From: CAZQFS01 sp964592755
Lineage (GTDB): Bacteria > Hydrothermota > Tepidihabitantia > Tepidihabitantales > Tepidihabitantaceae
DNA length: 64,000 nt
Assembly (NCBI GenBank): GCA_964592755.1
Contig: CAZQFS010000002.1
Location: 1 to 64,000 of the forward strand
Reading direction: 5' to 3'
In this document: positions 1 to 7,877 of the stretch, in pieces
Layout of the letters: the number at the start of each line of letters is the position of its first letter
How positions within the stretch are numbered: the stretch's first letter is position 1
The notes under the pieces: generated by a model
The model's database searches: none
What the model was told of the DNA's origin: nothing
What the model saw: only the letters and a program-made list of their open reading frames with translations
Position numbers and translations under genes: made by a program

Positions 1-134
1 CTATAGGCAACACCGTTGACCTCGACGCGAAAACTCGGGTCTATTCTCCGACGTACTACTCCGTCGCTCAGGCTCGCGGCCGACACCAGGTCGGCAGCAA
101 GCACTGCGGCAAGCACGGATACGCATCGACGCAC
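1..134 (-). CDS. Secreted protein, N-terminal fragment (runs off the left edge)
   Basis: An open frame begins with GTG at 134 and reads leftwards through the window edge, giving 44 codons. AGGAG (146-142) lies 7 nt before this GTG, whereas the out-of-frame GTG at 138 would be only 3 nt away, so 134 is the better start. The product begins MRRCVSVLAAVLAA and runs into a small-residue stretch (LVSAAS) before a charged region, which is the pattern of a signal peptide. The function cannot be told from 44 residues. It is divergent from nothing visible and is followed upstream by the terminator at 260-290 that belongs to the next gene on the same strand. Confidence 0.55.
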   Translation of the reverse strand, partial: MRRCVSVLAAVLAADLVSAASLSDGVVRRRIDPSFRVEVNGVAY

Positions 135-259
135 GCACAGGCTCCTGTCATTTGATAGCGCAAGGCAAAGCACGATGGAGCGGCATCGTCTTCGCCCATG
201 GCGACGATTGTAGTCTGGCAGGCCGGGGTTGTCAAGCCCGCGCATCCCGGCAGAACAAA

Positions 260-290
260 AAGGGGACACGATGAGCAGTCGTGTCCCCTT
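260..290 (-). terminator. Rho-independent terminator after the three-repeat secreted protein
   Basis: A perfect 12-bp stem (260-271 with 279-290, arm AAGGGGACACGA) closes a 7-nt loop. On the minus strand it is followed by TTTTTGTT, so it terminates the minus-strand gene that ends at 305. Confidence 0.8.
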
Positions 291-304
291 GTGTAAGGAG
301 GCGA

Positions 305-1177
305 CTAATCGGAGTCGGTGTGCATCCGGCGCAGGCTGAAGTTCACGTCGCGCGTGACTTCGTGCGCCCGGACCGGGACACGCCTCGGGAAGACCTGTGG
401 CTCGTAACCCCGCGCCTGAGCCGTCACCTGGTACTCGCCCGGCACGAGAGCCATCCGGTAGCAGCCGCGACGGTCGGTTCGTGTGTGATTGCGCCCATGC
501 TCGCCGACCGCCACCACTACTGCCCCGGCAACGGGTTCCTGGGTTTTGGCATCCACGACCCGGCCACTAATCGCACCCCTGACCGGCTTGGGCTGGAGTG
601 CAAAGTTAATATCTTCGGTCACCTGGCCGGCCTCAACTGGCACCGGCCTGGGGAACGACTCTTTCTTGTAGCCCCGGGCCGCGGCTTTCACGCGATAGGC
701 CCCGGGCCGAAGCCCGCGGATTACATAGTTGCCGCGTTCGTCGGTCCGCGCCCGGCCCGACCATTCGCGGCCAGCGGCAACGACCAGTGCGCCGCGCACC
801 GGCTCACCGGTGCGACGGTCGGTGACGCGACCGCTGATTGCGCCAGTCGGCCGCTGCATCGGCCGCAGGCGGAAGTTGATATTCTGCGTGACCTGACCCG
901 GCCGCACCACGACCGGCTCAGGATAATGCGCCGGCTCATATCCCCGGGCCTGAGCCGAAAGCCGATAGCGGCCCGCTGCGAGATTCGGGATTCGATATAA
1001 GCCGCGCTCGTTGGTCTGGGCGCGACCGGCCTGGCCGCTGTCGCCGTGGCAGATAACGACCGCGCTGGCAATCGGGTCACCGGTCGCCGCGTCAACCACC
1101 TGGCCTGAGATAGCGCCCAGGTCCTGCGCAAGGCCCACGGCCACCAGCGCCATGGTGATGTAGAGCAGTCTTTTCAT
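305..1177 (-). CDS. Secreted protein of three carboxypeptidase-like regulatory domains
   Basis: The 290-residue product has a signal peptide (MKRLLYITMALVAVGLA) and then three tandem units of about 85-90 residues, each opening with GAISG[QR]V and closing with a [DN]INF-type strand. Each unit has the features of the carboxypeptidase-D regulatory-like/SpaA-like beta-sandwich: VxD..TG.P, a central TDERGxY turn, a G.Y.V.A.ARGY strand and a V..G.VT.. strand. No catalytic domain is attached, so it is probably a surface or periplasmic binding or scaffold protein. The start at 1177 is chosen because AGGAG lies 7 nt upstream; an in-frame ATG 17 codons earlier has no such site. It is monocistronic, with the terminator at 260-290 behind it. 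Confidence 0.75.
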   Translation of the reverse strand: MKRLLYITMALVAVGLAQDLGAISGQVVDAATGDPIASAVVICHGDSGQAGRAQTNERGLYRIPNLAAGRYRLSAQARGYEPAHYPEPVVVRPGQVTQNINFRLRPMQRPTGAISGRVTDRRTGEPVRGALVVAAGREWSGRARTDERGNYVIRGLRPGAYRVKAAARGYKKESFPRPVPVEAGQVTEDINFALQPKPVRGAISGRVVDAKTQEPVAGAVVVAVGEHGRNHTRTDRRGCYRMALVPGEYQVTAQARGYEPQVFPRRVPVRAHEVTRDVNFSLRRMHTDSD

Positions 1178-1240
1178 CTCTGTTCTCCTGTGGTTAGAGC
1201 TTGTTCTGGACTGACTTTCACGGTTCATGACGTTGGTGGA

Positions 1241-1256
1241 TGCAGCATTCGTGCCA
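1241..1256 (-). promoter_or_regulatory. Candidate sigma-54 type promoter
   Basis: On the minus strand the sequence reads TGGCACGAATGCTGCA. The GG and GC dinucleotides are 10 nt apart, as in the -24/-12 elements recognised by RpoN, and the site lies about 65 nt before the start codon at 1177. No enhancer site or RpoN gene is visible in the window. Confidence 0.3.
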
Positions 1257-1349
1257 AATGGCTAACCGTTTGTCAATCAATGGGTTGAGTCGTAATGACG
1301 TCCGGTGGACGTGATCGGGACGGTTCAGACTTGTGCGTCGCCGGCCGTA

Positions 1350-1901
1350 CTAGAACGGGAATCGGTCGTAGTAGTCCACGCGGCCCACGCCGAAAGGAAA
1401 AACCGCGACGAGCTTCATCTCGTCGCCGGCCTCAACCTTTGTCACCGAGAGTGCGTTGACAATGCCGATGGATTTGCCGACACGGTTGGCCTCAGCCAGT
1501 GCCAGGCTGCGCCGAACCGGGTCCGGTACGCGACAGAGCCAGAGCAACGGCTCGTATCCGGAAGTGTCGGCAAGCATTGGCACCGGCTGGCTGCCGGCAA
1601 CCCTGGTGTGCAGTTGCAGCAGCTCGTCGCGACCCGCATCGGGAATGCAGAATAGGTACTCGCCCTGCTCGACGCACCGGTAGAACGAGACCGCCAGCGG
1701 CCGCAGGGTGCGTCGGGCAGTGCTGACGTGGTCAATTACGTTCTGTATTTCGTCGAGGTTGGCGGGCGTGAACGGCGGGATTATCGGAATGTGAGGACGG
1801 ACCCGGAAACCTGCCGGGTCATACTTCTCCCGGAGGCGCTGAAACTGCGCCTCATTATCGAGTTTCGGGAAGGCTGTCACGCAGAACTGTGCCGCCTTCA
1901 C
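1350..1901 (-). CDS. 2H phosphoesterase-like (2'-5' RNA ligase family) protein, degenerate
   Basis: The 183-residue protein has the size and layout of the 2H phosphoesterase superfamily (2'-5' RNA ligase/LigT-like). An N-terminal RPHIPIIPPF segment near residues 35-44 matches the first H-x-[ST]-x motif region, with Pro in place of the Thr/Ser. The second motif is expected around SGYEPLLWLCR (near 114-124), but the histidine is missing. The family usually cleaves or ligates 2',5' or cyclic phosphodiester bonds using both histidines, so this copy is probably inactive or binds RNA or nucleotides without turnover. The start is a GTG at 1901 that coincides with the predicted transcription start, so the mRNA looks leaderless. 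The gene stands alone between the three-repeat protein and the RmuC-like gene. Confidence 0.55.
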   Translation of the reverse strand: MKAAQFCVTAFPKLDNEAQFQRLREKYDPAGFRVRPHIPIIPPFTPANLDEIQNVIDHVSTARRTLRPLAVSFYRCVEQGEYLFCIPDAGRDELLQLHTRVAGSQPVPMLADTSGYEPLLWLCRVPDPVRRSLALAEANRVGKSIGIVNALSVTKVEAGDEMKLVAVFPFGVGRVDYYDRFPF

Positions 1902-1907
1902 GCACCT

Positions 1908-1935
1908 ATTCTAGCAGAAACGCGCGCATTGGCAA
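1908..1935 (-). promoter_or_regulatory. Promoter placing the transcription start at the GTG at 1901
   Basis: On the minus strand TTGCCA (1935-1930), a 16-nt spacer and TAGAAT (1913-1908) form a sigma-70-type promoter. Six nt after the -10 box comes the GTG at 1901, so the transcript would begin at the start codon. Confidence 0.5.
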
Positions 1936-1965
1936 CCCCGCGCGATGCAACATGTAGTAGCACAG

Positions 1966-2015
1966 CGATAATGTCACCGGGCAATGGCACAGGGAAAATG
2001 TCAATCTTGACAGTC
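1966..2015. other. Intergenic stretch with repeated TGACAT boxes
   Basis: The 486-nt gap between 1902 and 2387 holds no convincing gene. On the minus strand it contains TTGACATTTTCCC followed by GGTGACATTATCGC. The second resembles CGTGACATTCTCACC next to the transposase remnant at 48 kb (48011-48026). They may be remnants of insertion-sequence ends, but the match is short. Confidence 0.25.
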
Positions 2016-2259
2016 TGCTACCACGGCCAGGTCTACCAACTCAGGCCCAACACCCGCAGCATCTGCATCGCCGGGACAAAAGTCACGGTGCAGGAGCGGT
2101 CCAGTGGCTCGCTCCAGGTCCGTCATGGCCGTGCCGGCACGTTCCCCGTCACCCGGCTGCCTGACCGCCCCAGACCAAGCCGTCAACTCAGACACTCTTG
2201 CTGTGGTTTGACCGATGATGCTCGGCGTGCCCGGCCGACAGCAGACCGGTCGGGAGCGT

Positions 2260-2288
2260 TTGACACGGCCCGCGCTTTGGTCTATGCT
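2260..2288 (+). promoter_or_regulatory. Promoter of the RmuC-like gene
   Basis: TTGACA (2260-2265), a 17-nt spacer and TATGCT (2283-2288) form a good sigma-70-type promoter. The predicted leader before the ATG at 2388 is about 90 nt. Confidence 0.55.
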
Positions 2289-2387
2289 CAATCAGCCCAT
2301 TTCGGACCAGGCAGAATTGCTCTCGGCAATGTTATCGGAAGACCGCCTTCCCGTTCGCGCCCGGCTGCGGCGTAGCCGGCATACCCG

Positions 2388-4265
2388 ATGAGTCCAGCCG
2401 TCGCGGTCGTCGGCCTTGTGTTCGCGTCGGCCGTTGCGCTGGGCATTCTCGTTCTTCTGTTTCGGGTCGCGGCAACACGGCGGAATCTGAAGGGGTTGTC
2501 GGCCACGCTCGCCTCGTCTCAGAACAAGACCCAGGATTACCTCCAGAGCTTGACCGCGGGTTTGTCCGCGGTCGAACGAGCCCTGGCCGAGCTCCAACGC
2601 CGGCCGGTGACGCCGCCCGGCACCACTGCTCCGGCCGCGGAGTTCGACCGCATCCGCGGCGCGCTGCAGATGGTCTCAGGTCAGTTGACCGAGCTGACCA
2701 AGGCTCAGGCCGAGCGCATCCAGGCCCTCGAGCGCGAAGTTGCGGCCATGACCGTCAGCACCGAGGCGCGGGTCGAGGAACTGCGGGCCACGCTTGAGTC
2801 GCGGCTCGGAACGCAGTACGAGGAGTGGCTGCGCCGCGTCGCGGAGCTGCATGCCGAGTCGAACGAAAGCGCGTCCCGGGCACTGGATGAGGCGAATCTT
2901 GCCGTCAGCCAGTTGCAGGGGCTGGTCCAGGACCGGCTCTCTCAGGCGCTCGCGGTCCAGCACGGCCAGATGAACGCCGTGCTGGAGCGGCTTGAGGCCT
3001 ACGCACGCGAAAGCACGGTCCGGTACGACGCGACCGATGCCCGGCTGCAGCAGCAGCTCAGGACGATGGCCGAGGAGAACGACGGCAAACTCGCCAACGT
3101 TCTCAGCTCATTCCAGCGACAACTGGAAAGGGCGCTTGAGGGCGTGGTCAACCGTTTTGCCGAGCTCGACTGGCTGGTCCGGCAGATGTCGGAATCGATG
3201 GTCGTCCTGAGCAGGGACATTGACGCCCAGCGTGCCGGCCTGCAGGCGGTACGGGACGTAGTCGCGGCCACGGCCGCGGGGATGGAACAGGTTGCCGCGT
3301 CCTGCGGTGCTGCGGTTGACGAGCGGCTTGCCCGCGCGGCCGAAGAGCAGGCGGCCCGAGCCGAAGAAGCGATGAGCGTACTCGGCGCCGGCATCGCGGG
3401 ACTCCGGCGCGAGCTTGCCGGACAGTGGGACCAGACCGCGGCACGACTGCAGGAACTGGGCGCGACGCTGGAGCGGGTCGCAACACAGCTCGCCAGCCGG
3501 CCCGAGCAGGCGGACGGCGCAGTTACGTCCGCGGTCGTTGAGACTGTGGTTGAGCAGTTGGGCGGCCGGCTGGCAGAAGTCACCGATTCGCTGAGCAGGC
3601 TCGGTACCGAGCAACGCAGCAAACTGGAAGCTTTGATTGCCGGGCTGGCCAATCTGCGTCAGGACGGAAGCGAAATGAACCGGCTGATTGAGGAGGGGCT
3701 GGGCAGACTGCGCCCCGAAGCCGGTGCGGAGCAGAACCGGCAGTACGCGGAGCTGATGCGGCTTGTTGCCGACCAGTCGGTGCTGGTCGAGCGGCTCGCG
3801 ACCGAACTCGGTCGCCTGGCCGAACAGATTGGTGTGCTGCCCGGCCCGGGCGAGCAGCCGGGACACAGGGCAATCGCCCATCTTGTGCCGTCGCCGGGTG
3901 GAAATGGGAACGAAGTCAGGTGGATGCCGATTGAAGTGGTATCACCGCTTGAGGCCTACGAACGCCTTGTCCGGGCGCGCACCGCGGGCGATGCCGAGAC
4001 CGTTGCCCGGGCCGGCAACGAGATGGAGGCGAACATCCTCAGCGTGGCCGCGGCCATGCGTCAGAAGTACAGCCCGCTGCCCGGCATCGCTGACGTGGCC
4101 ATCATGTTCCTGCCGGTCGAGGGGCTGTACGCCGAAGTGCTGCAGCGGCCCGCGCTTTGCCGCTCTCTGCACCGCGACTACCGCATCATCATCGCCAGCC
4201 CGGCGACGCTCGACAGCCTGCTCGCGAAAGAGCGGTCCACCGACGCCTCGTACCCCGTGCGCTAG
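2388..4265 (+). CDS. RmuC-like membrane-anchored coiled-coil protein
   Basis: The 625-residue protein has one N-terminal membrane segment (about residues 5-28), a very long Ala/Glu/Gln/Arg-rich coiled coil (about 35-480) and a C-terminal region matching the RmuC domain. That region has WMPIE near 512, then an aligned helix ending AAMRQKYSPLPG, then the signature AIMFLPVEGLYAEVL and a strand RIIIASPATL. RmuC proteins limit recombination at inverted repeats and have a restriction-endonuclease-like core. Two things are odd. The usual [IL]DAKFP block is IEVVSP here, so the acidic residue is Glu and the lysine is lost. The protein also ends just after the LxxLL segment, without the usual C-terminal helices. 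A structural or non-nuclease role is therefore possible. It is preceded by its own promoter and converges on the C25 peptidase gene. Confidence 0.7.
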   Translation: MSPAVAVVGLVFASAVALGILVLLFRVAATRRNLKGLSATLASSQNKTQDYLQSLTAGLSAVERALAELQRRPVTPPGTTAPAAEFDRIRGALQMVSGQLTELTKAQAERIQALEREVAAMTVSTEARVEELRATLESRLGTQYEEWLRRVAELHAESNESASRALDEANLAVSQLQGLVQDRLSQALAVQHGQMNAVLERLEAYARESTVRYDATDARLQQQLRTMAEENDGKLANVLSSFQRQLERALEGVVNRFAELDWLVRQMSESMVVLSRDIDAQRAGLQAVRDVVAATAAGMEQVAASCGAAVDERLARAAEEQAARAEEAMSVLGAGIAGLRRELAGQWDQTAARLQELGATLERVATQLASRPEQADGAVTSAVVETVVEQLGGRLAEVTDSLSRLGTEQRSKLEALIAGLANLRQDGSEMNRLIEEGLGRLRPEAGAEQNRQYAELMRLVADQSVLVERLATELGRLAEQIGVLPGPGEQPGHRAIAHLVPSPGGNGNEVRWMPIEVVSPLEAYERLVRARTAGDAETVARAGNEMEANILSVAAAMRQKYSPLPGIADVAIMFLPVEGLYAEVLQRPALCRSLHRDYRIIIASPATLDSLLAKERSTDASYPVR

Positions 4266-4288
4266 TTGTCTTCGGCCCCGTAAGACAG

Positions 4289-4314
4289 CGGCGGCCCCGG
4301 TCAAGGGGCCGCCG
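4289..4314. terminator. Hairpin between two convergent genes
   Basis: A perfect 10-bp GC stem (CGGCGGCCCC, 4289-4298 with 4305-4314) closes a 6-nt loop between the RmuC-like gene and the C25 peptidase gene. It lacks a T-tract, so it may act on both strands or need Rho. Confidence 0.5.
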
Positions 4315-4331
4315 TGCTGCTGGGCAGTGTG

Positions 4332-7300
4332 CTAGTCGGTCGTAACGACCTTCCGGGCCTGGTCGCCGACCCTGAGGAAATAGACCCCGCGGTCCACAGT
4401 CCTCGGCCTCCAAGACACGCTGCCCGAAAGCGTCTGAGGCACAAAGGTCATCCGGTCGACTTCACGGCCCACCACATCAAGAGCCACCACGGTTACCGGT
4501 TCAAGCCGGGCCAGGTTGTAGCTGATGACGAAGCCGTGGCCGGAGATACGCGGCACGATGTCGAATCCGCGCACGAGTGCCGCGACCCGAGGTGCCTCTT
4601 CCACTGCCACCGGCGGGTCGTACCACTCAGAGGCCGTGTCTGACACCGCGGCCATCTGGGTGACGGTACGAGCGCCGCAGATGACATAGGCGACAATCTG
4701 GCTGTCGCCCGCAGGGATGGCGAACGGGCCATTAGAGGCGAGCGCGTGCCAGTTGGCAGCGGTCGTGCCGGTAGTCGAGCGCAACGTCCCGTCCATGAAC
4801 CTGGCTTTCTCGCTCTTGGTGAAGCCGTCGCTGATGTAGGTGGTGTGGTTGATGCAGTTGGCGAAACCGCTCATGCCGGTCGGGTAGACGGGCCGCACTC
4901 CCAGGGCCAGGGTCTCGCCCGAGGCGTGGGACTTGACGTAGGCGAGCAGCCGGGTCGAGTCGGTGCCGGCATAGTCGGTGCCGTCGTTGGCGTTCCATCC
5001 CATGGTGCGGAAGTCACAGGCCACCCCGGTGTAGAGACCCATCACCGGTTCCGCGCCGTAATTGTGGATGCGGTACTCGAGTACGACGAAGTCCTTGTGG
5101 GCGAGGGCGGCGCTGACGTAGCTGCGTTGGGTGACCGACAGGTTCTTCGGGTTCGGGTGGTTCGAGTCGTCGAACTCGCACATGTACTCTTGGGCGCCGA
5201 GCTCGACCGGGTACACCGGCCGCAGCGACTCGAGCATCGCGAAGTCCAAAGGCGTCACCTGCCAGGGTGTGCCGTAGTAGTTGTCCGCGACCCAGGTCGT
5301 ATCGGTCGCGAGCATGAACGAGCCGTGCATCAGGGCCGACGAGGACCACTGCCTGACCTTGGGGTAGATGAAGCCAAACCCTTCGCCGCGCCAGGTGGTA
5401 GTGCCGATGCCGCCGTTGGCGCAGACCGTCAGGCAGAAGTCCGCGGTATCGTGCACCGCAGTGAGCCCGCCGCGCGCCTTGGGCAGGCCGACCACACAGG
5501 TAGTAGGTACGCGCCATGTTCCCTCGGCGGCGGTGAACTCGAGCACGAACTCGGCGCCGTGGCCGTGCGGGCAGTCGCGGCTGATGCGCACGCGATAGGC
5601 GCTGCCCTGGGACGTGTCCTGCGAGGCGATGTCGCCATAGTTCGCGGCTGATTCCAGCACGGTCACGTAGGGCGAGAGTGACTGAAGCGTCCCGGTCACG
5701 CCGGTTGCCGGCGCGGCACCAAGGTTCTTTGCCACAAAGTGGACGTCGGCCTCTTCGTTCGGGTCGAACCGGCCGTTGCCGTCCGCGACCTCGACGTGGC
5801 TCAGGGTGACGAGCGCACCCGGACAGGAGCCGCCGGCATAGACAGTCTTCTCATACAGCCGCGCGTCCTGGGCGTGCACCGAAAGCACCATGGTCCAGGT
5901 GTCGTCCGGCGCGGTAATCGGGAATGAGGCCCAGCCCTGGGAGTTGGTTACCCCGCGCCCCATCATCTCGCCCATATGGGTCAGGGCAACACGCGCGTTC
6001 TTGACCGGCTCGTCTCCACAGTCAATCGTCACCTCCAGCATCTGCGGGCCGGTGCCGACCGTATCCGGGGCGACCACGGCTAGAGTCCGCGGCACGCTCC
6101 GCCACATCCGCATCGTTGGGTCGCCCTGGAAGGTCCAGTCGTAGACCGACCAGCGGTAGGTGAGCTGGGTGAACGCGGCGTTGCGGTAGAAGTCCTTGGC
6201 GAGATTGTACGCCTGGCCCTGGGGCATGCCCTTGCAGTAGTTGTTGTAGAACTCCATGCACAGGTTCTCCGAAGGCCCCATCGTCGGCGGTGCGCCCCAG
6301 CCGTAACGGGCGTTGGTCGCAGAGGAAACCGCGCCGCCGTTGCTGACATTGATGAATTGCTCGCCCAGGCACTCCTGCTGGTCGAAGTTGCCGCAGTCGC
6401 AGGCCATCGAGTTGGTGATGAAGGGCTTGCCGATGTTGGTCAGCGAGGCGAGGTTCGAGGTCGAAAAGGTTGAGCCGTATGAGCTGACCGCGCCGTGGCC
6501 GGCAAAGTGGAACAGGTGCCGACCGGCGTTGAGTGCGGCCACAACCGTGGCGGGCAGCATCGAAAGACCCGAGTCCACCTCCCACATACCCATGCGCCCC
6601 AGCGCGAGCGCGATGTTCTTATTCACAATCCGACCCGCGAAGTCAATGTTCTGCCAGAGCCACTCAAACGGCAGGATGGTGTTGTTCAGATATGCCGTGT
6701 CCGGCAGCAGTTCGTAGGTCGAGTCCTTCCTCAAGAAGTTCGCAACGTTGCCGGCGGAGTCGAACGGCAGCCGGGCCACGATGATATCCGAATAGAGGTC
6801 AACCGAGTCACCCGTCATCTCGCCGTAATTGGAGTTGTTGTTCGCGTTCCACGTACCGTCGAGGTCGGCGTAGTACCAGTCGGCCGGGACGTTGTAGGGC
6901 GAGTAGGGCAGGTAGCCGGTGCGGCAGGGAACGTGCTGGACGTCGCCCGCGAGGATGACGCATTGGAGACCGTTCTGGGTGAACTTCTCTTTCAGCATGT
7001 TCCTGATTTTCGCCTGGTTGTCCGGCCCTGTGTAGCGCGCATAGATAGTCTCCGTGGGCATGACCGTGACGTAGTAGCCCTTGCGTGCCACGTACTTTCG
7101 GAAGCTCTCCATCGCCGGGACCAGGGCCGAAGACGTAACAATCATCACGTCGATTTCCTCGGCGTCCTTCTCCAGCGCAGGCGGGGCCATGCTCGCCACA
7201 GCGCCGGAGTTGACCACGATGTGGGCCACGTCGGAGGCGGCCATCTCGCGCTGGCTCACGGTGAGCACGGGCGCGGACACGGCGTTGTCGCGATAGCGGA

Positions 7301-7817
7301 CCGAGAGCTCTGCCCGGGTGATGAGCACGAGCCGGCCCGAGGCTGGATAGTACTCGAACGGGCAGAACTCGAACCCGGCGATGCGGAACCCGGCTTTGGT
7401 TCCGGCTGGAATCGCTGCCGGTGCGGCCGTGGGATAGGCGGCATCGCTTGCGTACACGGCCGGATTAGGCCCGACAAGGGGCACTTCGTTGAACCGCGAC
7501 AGCGGCCGCATCGGCTGGACCGGATACAGGTTGAACCCGAAGCCGAGTTCGACGCGCTCGACCCGGCCCAGCTCGACGCCTTCGATTTCGGCGCCGGCCG
7601 GGATGAGCACGTTGCCGATGAAGACAGGCAGGAGCGGGCTGCCCGGCTCGGTGGTTGTCACCTGGGCGATACCGCTCTGAGTCGACGCCAGCGTCACCAC
7701 CGTGAACCCGTCCTTCTGGGTCAGGGTGACGTCAGCGGGGTTGGTCTGAATCGTGACCGGAACCGTGCCGGCAATTGCCGCGCACACCGCCACGAGTACG
7801 ACTGCGAACATTCTCAC
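4332..7817 (-). CDS. Gingipain-type (C25) secreted cysteine peptidase with sorting domain
   Basis: The 1161-residue protein starts with a signal peptide (MRMFAVVLVAVCAAIAG), has a gingipain-type propeptide (about 20-215) and a C25 catalytic domain (about 220-600). The catalytic histidine lies in FHFAGHG (H441) and the catalytic cysteine in SMACDCGNF (C473), the order seen in gingipains. A family-typical Ig-like region (about 610-720) follows, then a long beta-rich region of unknown fold. The last 80 or so residues form a type-A sorting-like module (VVGREVDRMTF... then GVYFLRVG...), suggesting export by a type IX-like route and cell-surface location. The GTG start at 7817 has AGGAGG 5 nt upstream; an ATG two codons later is possible. 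It lies 60 nt downstream of the glycosyltransferase on the same strand and may share its transcript. Confidence 0.85.
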   Translation of the reverse strand: MRMFAVVLVAVCAAIAGTVPVTIQTNPADVTLTQKDGFTVVTLASTQSGIAQVTTTEPGSPLLPVFIGNVLIPAGAEIEGVELGRVERVELGFGFNLYPVQPMRPLSRFNEVPLVGPNPAVYASDAAYPTAAPAAIPAGTKAGFRIAGFEFCPFEYYPASGRLVLITRAELSVRYRDNAVSAPVLTVSQREMAASDVAHIVVNSGAVASMAPPALEKDAEEIDVMIVTSSALVPAMESFRKYVARKGYYVTVMPTETIYARYTGPDNQAKIRNMLKEKFTQNGLQCVILAGDVQHVPCRTGYLPYSPYNVPADWYYADLDGTWNANNNSNYGEMTGDSVDLYSDIIVARLPFDSAGNVANFLRKDSTYELLPDTAYLNNTILPFEWLWQNIDFAGRIVNKNIALALGRMGMWEVDSGLSMLPATVVAALNAGRHLFHFAGHGAVSSYGSTFSTSNLASLTNIGKPFITNSMACDCGNFDQQECLGEQFINVSNGGAVSSATNARYGWGAPPTMGPSENLCMEFYNNYCKGMPQGQAYNLAKDFYRNAAFTQLTYRWSVYDWTFQGDPTMRMWRSVPRTLAVVAPDTVGTGPQMLEVTIDCGDEPVKNARVALTHMGEMMGRGVTNSQGWASFPITAPDDTWTMVLSVHAQDARLYEKTVYAGGSCPGALVTLSHVEVADGNGRFDPNEEADVHFVAKNLGAAPATGVTGTLQSLSPYVTVLESAANYGDIASQDTSQGSAYRVRISRDCPHGHGAEFVLEFTAAEGTWRVPTTCVVGLPKARGGLTAVHDTADFCLTVCANGGIGTTTWRGEGFGFIYPKVRQWSSSALMHGSFMLATDTTWVADNYYGTPWQVTPLDFAMLESLRPVYPVELGAQEYMCEFDDSNHPNPKNLSVTQRSYVSAALAHKDFVVLEYRIHNYGAEPVMGLYTGVACDFRTMGWNANDGTDYAGTDSTRLLAYVKSHASGETLALGVRPVYPTGMSGFANCINHTTYISDGFTKSEKARFMDGTLRSTTGTTAANWHALASNGPFAIPAGDSQIVAYVICGARTVTQMAAVSDTASEWYDPPVAVEEAPRVAALVRGFDIVPRISGHGFVISYNLARLEPVTVVALDVVGREVDRMTFVPQTLSGSVSWRPRTVDRGVYFLRVGDQARKVVTTD

Positions 7818-7877
7818 AGATACCTCCTGTTGGCCTGTGGTGAAGTTGACTGCATTCCGCCCAAACAGGGCCTAAGA

